Shown here in pieces: positions 6,881 through 14,749 of a stretch of 34,275 nucleotides of DNA. Every line of letters begins with the position of its first letter. Positions within the stretch are counted from its first letter, which is position 1. Below the pieces are notes generated by a model. It was not told the DNA's origin and searched no databases. It worked only from the letters and a program-made list of their open reading frames with translations. The DNA is from Candidatus Fermentithermobacillaceae bacterium (GTDB taxonomy: Bacteria > Bacillota > Sulfobacillia > Fermentithermobacillales > Fermentithermobacillaceae). The translations under genes were made by a program, and so were the position numbers. The stretch is taken from NCBI GenBank assembly GCA_012841375.1, contig DUUV01000009.1:1-34275 (forward strand). Reading direction: 5' to 3'.

Positions 6881-8356
6881 ATGCTTGATACCGGATTGAA
6901 GATCCTTATAGTTGCCAGCGAAGTGGCTCCCTTCGCCAAGACCGGAGGGCTGGCTGATGTAGCCGGGTCGCTGCCGAAAGCCCTTGCCGTTCAGGGGAAC
7001 GATGTGAGAGTAGTGCTTCCCAGATACCGACCGATCGGCGACTACCGGACAGTGACCGATTTTCCGGTACAGGTTGGGAGGAGGAAGGATACGTGTATCG
7101 TCAGGCAGTCCCGCATAGAGGCGAAGTATCCCGGGGGCATGAAGGAAGTTCCCGTGTATTTCGTCGACAACTACCATTACTTTGACCGGGAGCGTTTCTA
7201 CGGGTATGAAGACGACGCGGAAAGGTTTGCATTCTTCAACCTTTCGGTCATACCGCTTTGCGATGCCTTGGGTTTCCGCCCTGACATCATACACCTGAAC
7301 GACTGGCAATCGGGCTTCGTCCCCCTCCTCCTCCGTATTCGAGCAAGACACGATACCGTGTGGAATGAAGTCGCTACCGTGTTCACCGTACACAACTTGC
7401 AGTACCAGGGCCGGTTTCCCAGAGAGACCCTGGCGCTTCTTGGCTTGGGGGATGAGTACTTCACTCCGGGCGGAGTAGAGTATTACGGCGACGTCAGCTT
7501 CATGAAGGCAGGTCTTCTCTTTTCGGACGTGATCGGCACCGTGTCTCAGACCTACGCCAAGGAGATCCAGACTCCCGAGTTTGGTGAAGGGCTGGACGGC
7601 GTGCTCAGAAAACGTGGCAGCGACTTGTACGGAATTGTGAACGGCATAAACTACCACGAGTACGACCCATCTTCTGATCCTCGGGTCTACAGGACATACG
7701 ACAGCCGCGACCTCGACGGAAAACGTGAAAACAAGCATGCGCTCCAGAGGGAATTGGGGTTGAACATCTCCGACGAACCCCTGGTGGGCATGGTGTCCAG
7801 GTTGGCCGACCAGAAAGGCCTTGACATACTGCTCAAGGCGATCCCCGAAGTCCTCGGCAGACGGCTCCAGTTTGTGCTTCTGGGGTCCGGAGATGGGAGA
7901 TACGAAGAGGCGTTCCGGTCGGTGGCCGCTTCCTATCCGGAACGGGTGTCGGTTACCACAGGGTTCAACGGCATCCTGGCGCAACGCATCTATGCCGGTT
8001 CCGACATGTTCCTCATGCCGTCACGGTTTGAGCCTTGCGGCCTGGGCCAGCTGATTGCCATGAGATACGGGTCCATTCCCATCGCCCGGCGCACGGGAGG
8101 CATCGCCGACACGGTCAGCGACTACGACGCCTCTACCGGCACAGGAACCGGGTTCTTGTTCAACCGCTACTCGGCGGAAGGCTTGCTGGCTGCCCTTGAC
8201 CGGGCGTTGGAGAAATATGCCGACCGGCAGGTTTGGAACCACATTGTGAAACAAGCCATGGAGAGCGACTTTTCATGGAACAAGTCCGCGGCCATGTACA
8301 CCGAGGTGTACATGGAAGCCATGGCAAGGCGCGGCAGGGTAGAACGACCGGCCTAA
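6881..8356 (+). CDS. glgA: Glycogen synthase (ADP-glucose, GT5)
   Basis: A 491-residue GT-B enzyme that adds glucose from ADP-glucose to alpha-1,4-glucan. Seen: the N-terminal 'VASEVAPFAKTGGLADV' with the K20-TGGL donor-binding motif, 'VFTVHNLQYQGRF', 'VNGINYHEYDP', 'MVSRLADQKGLDIL', and the C-terminal 'PSRFEPCGLGQLIAMRYG' with the conserved Glu, then a GT5-type TGGIADTV. Full length for the family (about 480). The ATG at 6881 has TAGGAGGT overlapping the galT stop, so galT and glgA are coupled. No glgC, glgB or glgP is seen in the window. Its last 4 bases overlap the 3' end of the convergent glycosyltransferase gene. Confidence 0.95.
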   Translation: MLDTGLKILIVASEVAPFAKTGGLADVAGSLPKALAVQGNDVRVVLPRYRPIGDYRTVTDFPVQVGRRKDTCIVRQSRIEAKYPGGMKEVPVYFVDNYHYFDRERFYGYEDDAERFAFFNLSVIPLCDALGFRPDIIHLNDWQSGFVPLLLRIRARHDTVWNEVATVFTVHNLQYQGRFPRETLALLGLGDEYFTPGGVEYYGDVSFMKAGLLFSDVIGTVSQTYAKEIQTPEFGEGLDGVLRKRGSDLYGIVNGINYHEYDPSSDPRVYRTYDSRDLDGKRENKHALQRELGLNISDEPLVGMVSRLADQKGLDILLKAIPEVLGRRLQFVLLGSGDGRYEEAFRSVAASYPERVSVTTGFNGILAQRIYAGSDMFLMPSRFEPCGLGQLIAMRYGSIPIARRTGGIADTVSDYDASTGTGTGFLFNRYSAEGLLAALDRALEKYADRQVWNHIVKQAMESDFSWNKSAAMYTEVYMEAMARRGRVERPA

Positions 8357-9486
8357 CGGCGGATCACCGACTCGTAGCACTTCAGTATCTTCGCCGCCGC
8401 GGCTTCCCTGGAGAAGGCCATCGCGTTCTCTCTGGCCTTTTCTTGCATCCGGGAGAGCACCTGCGGGTTCTCCAAGAGATAGACGGCTCTCCCGGCAAGA
8501 TCGTCCGGGTCATTGGCGCAGAGGAAACCGTCCTCGCCATCCTTGACCATGTCCTTGACTCCCAACGCTCCTACGGCGACGGCCGGCAATCCGGCGGCCT
8601 TCGCTTCGACGAGCACCAAACCTTGCGTGTCGGTGAGGGAAGCGAACATGAAGAGGTCGGCCGAGGCGTACATGTGGGGCATGACGTCCGGCGGGACTGA
8701 ACCGGTGAAAAAGGTTCTGTCTCCAACACCGAGGGATACGGATAGGTTTCGGAGGTGCTCCCGAAGAGGACCGTCTCCAACCAGGAGGATGGCCGCGTCC
8801 CTTTTCGCCCTTACGGCGGCGAAGGCCCTGAGAAGGACCTCTATGTTCTTCTCAATTCCCAACCTTCCGCAGGAGACGATGACGGGGAGGTCCTTGGGTA
8901 TCCCGTATCGCTCCCGGGCGTAGTTCCGGTCGCCTCCCTGAAATGACTCTACCGGGATCCCGTTGGGAATGGGAAAGAGGGGAGTCTCTATTCCGTGGCT
9001 TCTCAGGTAGTCGGCCAGCACGCTCGATGGAGTCACTACGGCGTCCACTGCCTTAGCCACCCTGAACGCCATACGTTCTACGGTTTGTGAGAAACGCTTG
9101 CCCGCGACGGGCACGTAGTGGGAATAGAGGTTGTACATCGTATGGTAAGTCATAACCACCGGGATTCCCAGGCGCCTTCCTATCGAGTAGCCGGCCTTGC
9201 TGAGGTTGAAGGGTGAGTGTATGTGGATGACGTCCGGCCGCGTCCCCGCGATCGCCCTCCTGAGTCCGAAGAACGGCGGCAGTGCGACGTAGTACGTCGC
9301 GTTGGTGGGAGACCTGAGGGAAGGGAGCCTTGTCACCCCTTCCTCCTGTTCCGCCTGGGGATATGCCGGGCAGTAAAGGGATACACTGTGGCCCATCCTG
9401 AGAAGCGTGTCTTTGAGGGTGGAGACTGCCCGTGTGACCCCTGATATGTATGGATAGTAGCTGTCGCTAATCATGACGATCTTCAT
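8353..9486 (-). CDS. GT4-family glycosyltransferase (diacylglycerol glucosyltransferase-like)
   Basis: A 377-residue GT-B glycosyltransferase. Seen: N-terminal 'SDSYYPYISGVTRAVSTL', HIHSPF, 'VMTYHTMYNLYSHYVP', and in the C-terminal domain 'VSCGRLGIEKNIEVLLRAF', LLVGDGPL, and 'FASLTDTQGLVLVEAKAAG' with the conserved E-x7-E region. The pattern HIHSPF, TYHTMY and TDTQGLV is typical of bacterial diacylglycerol glucosyl- or mannosyltransferases that make membrane glycolipids, but acceptor specificity cannot be read from sequence. GGTGGG lies 9 bases before the ATG on this strand. It is convergent with glgA. Confidence 0.9.
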   Translation of the reverse strand: MKIVMISDSYYPYISGVTRAVSTLKDTLLRMGHSVSLYCPAYPQAEQEEGVTRLPSLRSPTNATYYVALPPFFGLRRAIAGTRPDVIHIHSPFNLSKAGYSIGRRLGIPVVMTYHTMYNLYSHYVPVAGKRFSQTVERMAFRVAKAVDAVVTPSSVLADYLRSHGIETPLFPIPNGIPVESFQGGDRNYARERYGIPKDLPVIVSCGRLGIEKNIEVLLRAFAAVRAKRDAAILLVGDGPLREHLRNLSVSLGVGDRTFFTGSVPPDVMPHMYASADLFMFASLTDTQGLVLVEAKAAGLPAVAVGALGVKDMVKDGEDGFLCANDPDDLAGRAVYLLENPQVLSRMQEKARENAMAFSREAAAAKILKCYESVIRR

Positions 9487-9702
9487 ATTGTTCAGCCCAC
9501 CTTAGTGTCTCCTGGAGGCCTATGGCTTTCGCCTACCACTCCGGATAGCCCGTTCGGTCTGATTATCCCCGGACTTCCATGGTTTACGCAACTCGCCCAG
9601 GCCTTACCTCCATATACGAACAAGCCTGGCCCCGGGACTGAATAAAACGTGACGGAAAACAGCAAACATATACTGCCAACGGAAGAAAGGAGTTGGATAA
9701 GT

Positions 9703-10260
9703 GTGGGAACCACTGCAAGGTCGCCCAGATACCGCTGGAAAGAAGGAAAGGTAGCGGACTTGAGAGAGTTCGTAGAGGGGCGGGTGTTACAAGGGGCGTC
9801 CATTACTCAAGCACTCAAGGAATACGCGGAGAGAAACCGCATTTCGTGGCTTACTGCCCGCTGGAAGTACTATCAGGTCAGGAATCAGGCTCCGGCCGAG
9901 GCGGCTCTCCCCCAGGTGGACGTAGAGCCCGGTTCTCGGGAAGGCGACTTCTTGGATTACCTCCAAGACCTGGTCCGGTCCACCCAGGAGTCAGGGCAGG
10001 ACATCGTGCCGTTCATAAAAGGATTGGCCCGGATGGCCGTCCTCTCCCGGGAAAGCACTCGCTTGAGAGATGACTTGGTCGGCCTGCGTCAGTATGTGAG
10101 GGAAGTGGCCAGGGTCATCGAGGAGCACTCCGGGAGGCTTGGGGAGTGGCTCGAGCGCAGCCAGGTCGATCGAGTATCGAGCCTCAAAGAGTTTTCCGCC
10201 GCCATGGAAGAAGACCTAAAGGCGCTGGAGAACCTCCGTGAAAGGCTTCCGGGAGCCTGA
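9703..10260 (+). CDS. Myb/SANT-like regulator, RsfA-type (tentative)
   Basis: About 185 residues. The N-terminal ~60 residues ('RYRWKEGKVADLREFVEGRV', 'GASITQALKEYAERNRISW', 'LTARWKYYQVRNQ') have the spaced Trp/hydrophobic pattern of the Myb-like domain in RsfA/YlbO, the forespore regulators of Bacillus. The rest is helical with a coiled-coil-like C terminus rich in Arg, Glu and Leu. The GTG at 9703 is preferred because AAAGGAG at 9686-9692 is well placed; a longer reading from GTG 9649 has no clear ribosome binding site. The PBP gene start overlaps its 3' end by 23 bases. DNA binding and a sporulation role are inferred. The 160-base gap upstream contains only an imperfect CCAGGC/GCCTGG hairpin at about 9597-9629. 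Confidence 0.55.
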   Translation: MGTTARSPRYRWKEGKVADLREFVEGRVLQGASITQALKEYAERNRISWLTARWKYYQVRNQAPAEAALPQVDVEPGSREGDFLDYLQDLVRSTQESGQDIVPFIKGLARMAVLSRESTRLRDDLVGLRQYVREVARVIEEHSGRLGEWLERSQVDRVSSLKEFSAAMEEDLKALENLRERLPGA

Positions 10261-11854
10261 ACTAAGGGCCTGTGAATCCGCATCAGGGAGGCGGCTGGAG
10301 TATGTCAGGTCGGCCGCCTCACTGATCTTCTTTTGCCTCTTGGGACTGCTGGTAAGATACCAGATCATCGGCCCGCTCCAGGCCGACAAGTTCTTGAGGC
10401 CCGCCTTTTTCCAGCGATACAGGGGAGTTCCCGTAGCCCTGTCACGGGGGAACATCGTAGACAGGCACGGGGTTCCCCTCCACTACCCCGTCTGGGGAAA
10501 CGCTATCGCCAGGCTGTCTCCGGGTGCGGAGGCCGAAAGCCCGGCGCCAGAGAAAGTCACCAGAGAAGCGTCGCCCCAGGAAGTCGGCGCGGTTCTGACC
10601 GGCGTCACAGGCGAGGGTTGGGTAGTGATCCCCGAGGAAAAGCGGTACGGACCCCAGTCGCTTGCCCGCCACGTTGTTGGCCACGTAAGGACAAACGCGT
10701 ACATAAACCCCAGGGACAACGTAGGTGAGAGCGGGCTGGAGAAGTGGTTCCAGAGCTCCCTGGCAGGGGGCTACCCTGCGTCGGCGGGAGTCGTGCTCAC
10801 CGGCGAAGGTACCGGAGTTCCCGGGGTGGGTATCAGGGTCGCGCCGCCTCTAGACCCGCCGGAGGACCTCCGGACAACTCTGGACGCCGCAGTTCAGTTG
10901 GTTGTCGAGCAGGTGCTGGACGAAAAGGGCGTCACAAGAGGAGCGGCGGTTGTGCTCCATGCCGGGACAGGCGAGGTTCTGGCCTTGGCGTCCAGGCCCG
11001 ATTACGACCAGAATCACCCTGAGCGGTACATGCAGCGAGAAGACTCGCCATTCGTGAACCGGGCTTTGTCGGCGTTCCCTCCGGGGTCGGTCTGGAAAGC
11101 GGTAGTCATGGGGTGTGCTCTGGAGAAGGGGTACGTTGAGGAGGAAGATACGTTCGTCTGTGAAGGCAGGATCAGGGTGGGGGACAGGGTCATTTCCTGC
11201 GGATCCCATGAAAACGGCCACGGCAGGGTTACGGTTAAAGAAGCGCTCGCGTACTCCTGCAACTCGGCGCTCATCCAATGCGCCTTGGGGATTCCCGGCT
11301 CCGAACTCATCGAGTTCGCGCGCCTTGCCGGTTTCGGCGAGAAATCTGGCGTGGAGATCCCCGAGGAATCCAGAGGAGTGCTGCCCAACCCCTACTCCAT
11401 GTACCTTGGCGACAAGGCCAACTTGGCCATCGGTCAGGGTTACCTCGCGGTCACGCCTCTCCAAATGGCGGCGTTCTATCGCGCCATAGCTGCCGGAGGA
11501 GAGTGGAGAAGCCCCGAAGTGGTGCTCGGGTCTCCCCAGGACTCACGGAGGCTGTTCGGCGAAGGTACCGCGAATGTGCTCTGTTCGGCGCTTCTTCTGG
11601 CTACCCGCGAAGGAACCGGTCAGGCCGCATATCTTGACGGATTGGGCTCGGCAGGGAAGACCGGGACCGCCGAAACCGGTCGTATGGGAGGCAAACCCCA
11701 TGCTTGGTTCTGCGGCTGGGCACCCATCATAGCGCCTGAGTACATCATAGTGGTCTTTGTGGAGGAGGGCGGAGACGGGCCCACTGTGGCGGCTCCGGTT
11801 TTCCACGACATAGCGGAAAGACTTCTCAGAACGAGGACACGCACGCGCGGCTGA
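10238..11854 (+). CDS. Class B penicillin-binding protein (transpeptidase)
   Basis: 538 residues with one membrane segment at about 25-43, a PBP-dimer/pedestal region containing 'SRGNIVDRHGVPL', and a C-terminal transpeptidase domain. The active-site motifs are all present: S284-V-W-K287, S340-C-N342, and K474-T-G. It crosslinks peptidoglycan. No PASTA domain is seen, so it differs from SpoVD and Pbp2x; length and organisation fit a FtsI/PBP2-like or MrdA-like protein of sporulating clostridia. The GTG start at 10238 lies inside the preceding gene with GGAG at 10227-10230, which suggests translational coupling. Its place between an RsfA-like gene and sigK hints at cortex or septal synthesis during sporulation; this is inference. 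Confidence 0.88.
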   Translation: MKGFREPELRACESASGRRLEYVRSAASLIFFCLLGLLVRYQIIGPLQADKFLRPAFFQRYRGVPVALSRGNIVDRHGVPLHYPVWGNAIARLSPGAEAESPAPEKVTREASPQEVGAVLTGVTGEGWVVIPEEKRYGPQSLARHVVGHVRTNAYINPRDNVGESGLEKWFQSSLAGGYPASAGVVLTGEGTGVPGVGIRVAPPLDPPEDLRTTLDAAVQLVVEQVLDEKGVTRGAAVVLHAGTGEVLALASRPDYDQNHPERYMQREDSPFVNRALSAFPPGSVWKAVVMGCALEKGYVEEEDTFVCEGRIRVGDRVISCGSHENGHGRVTVKEALAYSCNSALIQCALGIPGSELIEFARLAGFGEKSGVEIPEESRGVLPNPYSMYLGDKANLAIGQGYLAVTPLQMAAFYRAIAAGGEWRSPEVVLGSPQDSRRLFGEGTANVLCSALLLATREGTGQAAYLDGLGSAGKTGTAETGRMGGKPHAWFCGWAPIIAPEYIIVVFVEEGGDGPTVAAPVFHDIAERLLRTRTRTRG

Positions 11855-11908
11855 TACCCGGAATATGATGTAGGGTCCCCAAACCCCACATATGGAGGGT
11901 AAAGCAGC

Positions 11909-12610
11909 GTGGTTAACGCGCTTCACGGCATCGCGCAGCTAATCATTAAGGTCTTTGAGGCCTGTCTCGGTTACGTAGGTGGCAACAACTTCCCGCACCC
12001 GCTCTCGGAAGAGGAAGAAAGAAACTGCCTGGCAGGAGTGCAGAGAGGAGATATCGTCAGCAGGAACACTCTTGTGGAGCACAACCTTCGCCTTGTCGCC
12101 CACATTGTGAAGAAGTTTGACCCCAACCCGCAAGACATAGAGGACATGATCTCAATAGGAAGCATCGGACTGGTGAAAGCCATCAACACCTATCAGCTGG
12201 ACAAAGGCACCAGGCTGGCCACTTACGCGTCCAAATGCATAGAGAACGAAATCCTCATGCACCTCAGGGCAACCAAGAACGACAAGACCGAACTCCATCT
12301 TTTTGACCCCTTGTCGTCCGAAGACGATGACGGCGAAGTCTCCTACATCGACCTTGTGAGAGACGATGGGGGAGACGTGGCCGAAGTCGTCACGGCCAAA
12401 GTGCAGGCCGAAAGCGTTCTTTCCAGGTTGGCCGTCCTTGATGAGAAAGAGAGAGAAGTCCTGGAGCTAAGGTATGGGCTATCGGGAAAATCCCAGAAGA
12501 CCCAGCGGGAGATCGCGAGGTTACTGGGGATATCGAGGTCCTACGTAAGCCGCATAGAAAAGAGGGCACTCTCCAAACTGGCAAAGGCCTGTCAGGTCTT
12601 CGTCCAGTAA
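11909..12610 (+). CDS. sigK: RNA polymerase sporulation sigma factor SigK, uninterrupted
   Basis: A 233-residue sigma-70 family protein. Region 2 contains 'RNTLVEHNLRLVAHIVKKFD' and 'LATYASKCIENEILMHLRA'; region 4.2 contains 'TQREIARLLGISRSYVSRIE' followed by KRAL. These match SigK (late mother cell) over SigE. A hydrophobic N-terminal segment of about 20 residues ('IAQLIIKVFEACLGYV') corresponds to the pro-sequence that SpoIVFB removes in B. subtilis. The gene is continuous, with no skin-type element. The GTG start at 11909 has GGAGGG at 11894-11899. It would direct late coat and mother-cell genes. Confidence 0.93.
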   Translation: MVNALHGIAQLIIKVFEACLGYVGGNNFPHPLSEEEERNCLAGVQRGDIVSRNTLVEHNLRLVAHIVKKFDPNPQDIEDMISIGSIGLVKAINTYQLDKGTRLATYASKCIENEILMHLRATKNDKTELHLFDPLSSEDDDGEVSYIDLVRDDGGDVAEVVTAKVQAESVLSRLAVLDEKEREVLELRYGLSGKSQKTQREIARLLGISRSYVSRIEKRALSKLAKACQVFVQ

Positions 12611-12673
12611 GCCCCACCGCCCCGATTTCATCGGTCACCCCTCGTTCTGGTAAGATATGAGGGGGGTGTTTCC

Positions 12674-13249
12674 TTGGCGGACGTTCTGGAACTGAAGGGC
12701 TCGGGGCCTATGCGCCTCTTCACACCCAACTTGCGCCTCAAGACCATCTACGACCTCCCCCTGTCGTGGCTCAAAGAGAGACACGTCCGCGCTATCCTTA
12801 CGGACCTGGACAACACCCTGGTGCCCTGGCGTGATTACCGGGTCGCCGACGAGTTGGCCGGATGGTTTAGAGACCTCCACGACAACGGGTTTCGCACGGT
12901 TATCCTCACCAACGCAAGGCCTTCGCCTACGATACAGAAGATGTCGGAAGAGCTTGAGACTCAACTGGTGGTCGGCGCACGTAAACCGGTACAGCGGTTT
13001 TTCCGCCGCGCTCTGGAGAGGGTGAACGCGTCTCCCGCGGAAGCCTGCGTCATCGGAGACCAGGTTTTCACCGATGTCCTCGGGGGCAACCTGATAGGCT
13101 GTTATACGGTACTCGTTGAGCGAATAGGACACCGGGAGTTCTTCGGCACAAGGCTCATGCGGGTCTTGGAGCGAAGGGTGCTCAGGTCTGTGAACCGGTT
13201 CAGAGTCGAGCCGGAACCCGGCCACGGCGGCTCTGAAGGCAGCGAATAG
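12674..13249 (+). CDS. yqeG: YqeG-family HAD phosphatase
   Basis: About 191 residues of the HAD IIIA family. Seen: motif I 'AILTDLDNTLVPW' with D44 and D46, motif II VILTNARPS, a lysine in VVGARKPVQR, and motif IV 'CVIGDQVFTDVLGG'. YqeG proteins are predicted phosphatases; relatives include phosphatidylglycerophosphate phosphatases in plants and cyanobacteria, but bacterial function in this group is uncertain. The TTG at 12674 has a strong GAGGGGGG site at 12657-12666. An in-frame ATG at 12710 would start closer to the family's usual N terminus (MRLFTPNLRLK), so the true start may be there. Confidence 0.85.
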   Translation: MADVLELKGSGPMRLFTPNLRLKTIYDLPLSWLKERHVRAILTDLDNTLVPWRDYRVADELAGWFRDLHDNGFRTVILTNARPSPTIQKMSEELETQLVVGARKPVQRFFRRALERVNASPAEACVIGDQVFTDVLGGNLIGCYTVLVERIGHREFFGTRLMRVLERRVLRSVNRFRVEPEPGHGGSEGSE

Positions 13250-13424
13250 AGGGGTCCTGTAGATCCCCTAGGCCTGGCTGGCAAGTGCCCTCCGAGCGAC
13301 CGGCAGGGGATGAGCGCCCCGGAGTTGCCTGACAAAATACCCCAACATCAGCACTTCCTCTTATTTCACGCTCCACTTTTCCGATGATCACCTTGTGTAT
13401 CCATCCTCGCAGGGAGGCGGGGCC

Positions 13425-14111
13425 ATGCTCAATGTATTAGTCACTTATGAAAAACCTTCTTGGCAGCGGAGTATAGAGTCGTTCCTATCCAGACAAAACT
13501 ACGTGTGCGCGTCGTACACCCCCCTCGGGCTTGGCCACAGGAAGTTGCCTCGCGACAGGTTCGATGTGGTAGTTGTCGAGTGCGGGCGCGACAAGACCAG
13601 GCTGCGAGACTCGCTTGCCTCGCTCAGGAGGTCCTTTCCCCAGTCCAGGATCGTCCTGGTCTTGGAGAGATTGGGCATCAACGATTTCGCCTTCGGCTAC
13701 GGTATGGGGATCAGCGCCGTGCTGGATGAAGCGGCCAGTCCCGACCAGCTGTTGGCTTCCCTCGACGCCGCGGTCAGAGGAGACCTCTACGTCGCGGGTT
13801 CCATCCTGAAAAAGCGCGGGTCCCAGTATTCTGAGATGGTCTATGATGACGCTTCCCCTCCGGACCGGCTGAGCGAACGGGAGATGGAGGTCTTGTCCCT
13901 GGTGGCTCGGGGGTTCACCAACAAGGCTATCGCGAAGAGTCTCTACATCAGCGAGAAGACCGTGAAAAACCATTTGTACAGCATTTTTCGGAAAATCGGA
14001 GTTTCGGACAGGACCAAGGCGGCGCTCTACGCAGTCAAGAGTCTTTCGTCCCAGAAAAATGGGCCGTACGCCCCTCTTGAGGTTTTCTACGAGATCGATG
14101 AACCTCAATGA
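13425..14111 (+). CDS. NarL/LuxR-type regulator with degenerate receiver domain
   Basis: 228 residues. Residues about 1-120 have the beta/alpha pattern of a response-regulator receiver, but key residues differ: the acidic pair of strand 1 is missing (LNVLVTYEK), the phospho-acceptor Asp position at the end of strand 3 is Glu52 (VVVVECG), and the strand 5 Lys is Asp101 (AVLDEAAS). Residues about 150-203 form an intact LuxR helix-turn-helix: 'LSEREMEVLSLVARGFTNKA' then ISEKTVKNHLYSIFRKIGV. It is probably a phosphorylation-independent DNA-binding regulator; targets are unknown. No histidine kinase gene is adjacent. The ATG at 13425 has AGGGAGG at 13411-13417. A strong terminator follows about 60 bases after the stop. 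Confidence 0.85.
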   Translation: MLNVLVTYEKPSWQRSIESFLSRQNYVCASYTPLGLGHRKLPRDRFDVVVVECGRDKTRLRDSLASLRRSFPQSRIVLVLERLGINDFAFGYGMGISAVLDEAASPDQLLASLDAAVRGDLYVAGSILKKRGSQYSEMVYDDASPPDRLSEREMEVLSLVARGFTNKAIAKSLYISEKTVKNHLYSIFRKIGVSDRTKAALYAVKSLSSQKNGPYAPLEVFYEIDEPQ

Positions 14112-14123
14112 GGAGTTGTTCTT

Positions 14124-14197
14124 TTTTCGCATATCTCCCCCCCGAGATGCGAAAAGAGCAGCGAGAGCGCCCGGGCCGCGGCCCGGGACTTTTTTTG
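14124..14197 (+). terminator. Hairpin plus strong terminator after the LuxR-type gene
   Basis: Two structures in series. A 12-pair stem with a two-base bulge (TTTTCGCAT at 14124-14132 plus CTC at 14135-14137, with GAGATGCGAAAA at 14144-14155) has a loop of six C. Then an 18-base perfect palindrome, CCCGGGCC-GC-GGCCCGGG at 14170-14187, is followed by A-C and a run of seven T (14190-14196). The second is a classic intrinsic terminator for the plus strand. In the minus direction neither hairpin has a clean T run, so termination of the small minus-strand gene is unclear. Confidence 0.85.
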
Positions 14198-14207
14198 TCC
14201 GCGCATG

Positions 14208-14381
14208 CTACGGGTAGAATCCATGCCTGATAAGGTAGAAGAACGTAAGTCCCGTTGAGGCGAGCGCCAGGATCACACTCCAGACCACTCCGGCCCACAT
14301 GCGTCTCTTCGCCAACGACCAAGCCCAGGAGAGGGTGTATATCCCTATTAGCAGCGCGATTGTCCCGATGGCTACATGCAT
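14208..14381 (-). CDS. Small two-helix membrane protein, 57 residues, unknown
   Basis: Reading the minus strand from the ATG at 14381 gives an uninterrupted 57-residue protein ending at TAG (14208-14210). It begins 'MHVAIGTIALLIGIYTLSWA', has a basic turn (SLAKRRMW), then a second hydrophobic stretch 'VVWSVILALASTGLTFFYLI', and ends RHGFYP. Two membrane helices joined by a positively charged loop is a coherent design and not the composition of a random antisense reading. I do not recognise the family. No strong ribosome binding site precedes the ATG, which lowers confidence. It lies between the LuxR-gene terminator and the trpS promoter, facing away from trpS. Confidence 0.6.
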   Translation of the reverse strand: MHVAIGTIALLIGIYTLSWAWSLAKRRMWAGVVWSVILALASTGLTFFYLIRHGFYP

Positions 14382-14441
14382 GATACAAGCTTGCGCCTAT
14401 TCGCGCGAAGACATTCACGCTTTTCCATGAGCGGCGACCGT

Positions 14442-14470
14442 TTGCATTCCGCAAGTGTCCGTGGGATAAT
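14442..14470 (+). promoter_or_regulatory. Sigma-A-type promoter of the trpS T-box transcript
   Basis: TTGCAT at 14442-14447 and GATAAT at 14465-14470 are spaced exactly 17 bases. The -10 box has five of six consensus bases, the -35 box only the first three. The predicted start near 14477 lies just before the T-box stem I. Confidence 0.55.
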
Positions 14471-14476
14471 CTTCAA

Positions 14477-14715
14477 AACAAAATAGCCGGGCCATGAACG
14501 AGAATAGTAGCGCGTTCGGAAGGTAAAGCGAGCCGGGGCCGGTGGAAGCCCGGTGCGGGAAGGCGCGTGAATGGACTCGGGAGCCAGCGAAAGCCGGTTC
14601 GTCTCCGTTACCTTGGACGTCGGGCGTGACAGCGCCCCTCTACAAAGCGCGCCGGACAGGCGAATTTGGGTGGCACCGCGGGTGGACTCCGTCCCTTGAA
14701 GACGGGTCTTTTTGG
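14477..14715 (+). promoter_or_regulatory. T-box riboswitch, tryptophan-specific
   Basis: The conserved T-box sequence TGGGTGGCACCGCGG is at 14667-14681. Stem I shows the AGTA segment (14506-14509) and, on its 3' side, a candidate specifier codon TGG at 14572-14574 followed by the usual purine (A), which reads as Trp and matches the downstream trpS. After the T-box a hairpin CCGTC (14689-14693) with GACGG (14701-14705), extended by weaker pairs and followed by TCTTTTT, forms the terminator. Uncharged tRNA-Trp would bind and stabilise the antiterminator, allowing trpS transcription. The GC-rich stem I is long but the specifier loop was placed by eye. Confidence 0.92.
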
Positions 14716-14722
14716 TTTATGA

Positions 14723-14749
14723 AGGAGGTGGGCCCCATCGGGGCATGAC
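14723..14749 (+). promoter_or_regulatory. Ribosome binding site with intervening hairpin before trpS
   Basis: The only strong Shine-Dalgarno sequence is AGGAGGTG at 14723-14730, 19 bases before the ATG, which is too far for normal use. Between them, 14732-14744 forms a 5-pair GC stem with a 3-base loop (GCCCC-ATC-GGGGC). Folding this hairpin would shorten the effective spacing to about 6 bases. A short ATG frame at 14719 that ends in TGA at 14746-14748 also spans it. Confidence 0.5.

Noticed and set aside
9639-9674. TGAATA followed by CATATAC as a sigma-G promoter for the RsfA-like gene
   Set aside because: The spacer is 22 bases, well outside the 17-18 expected.
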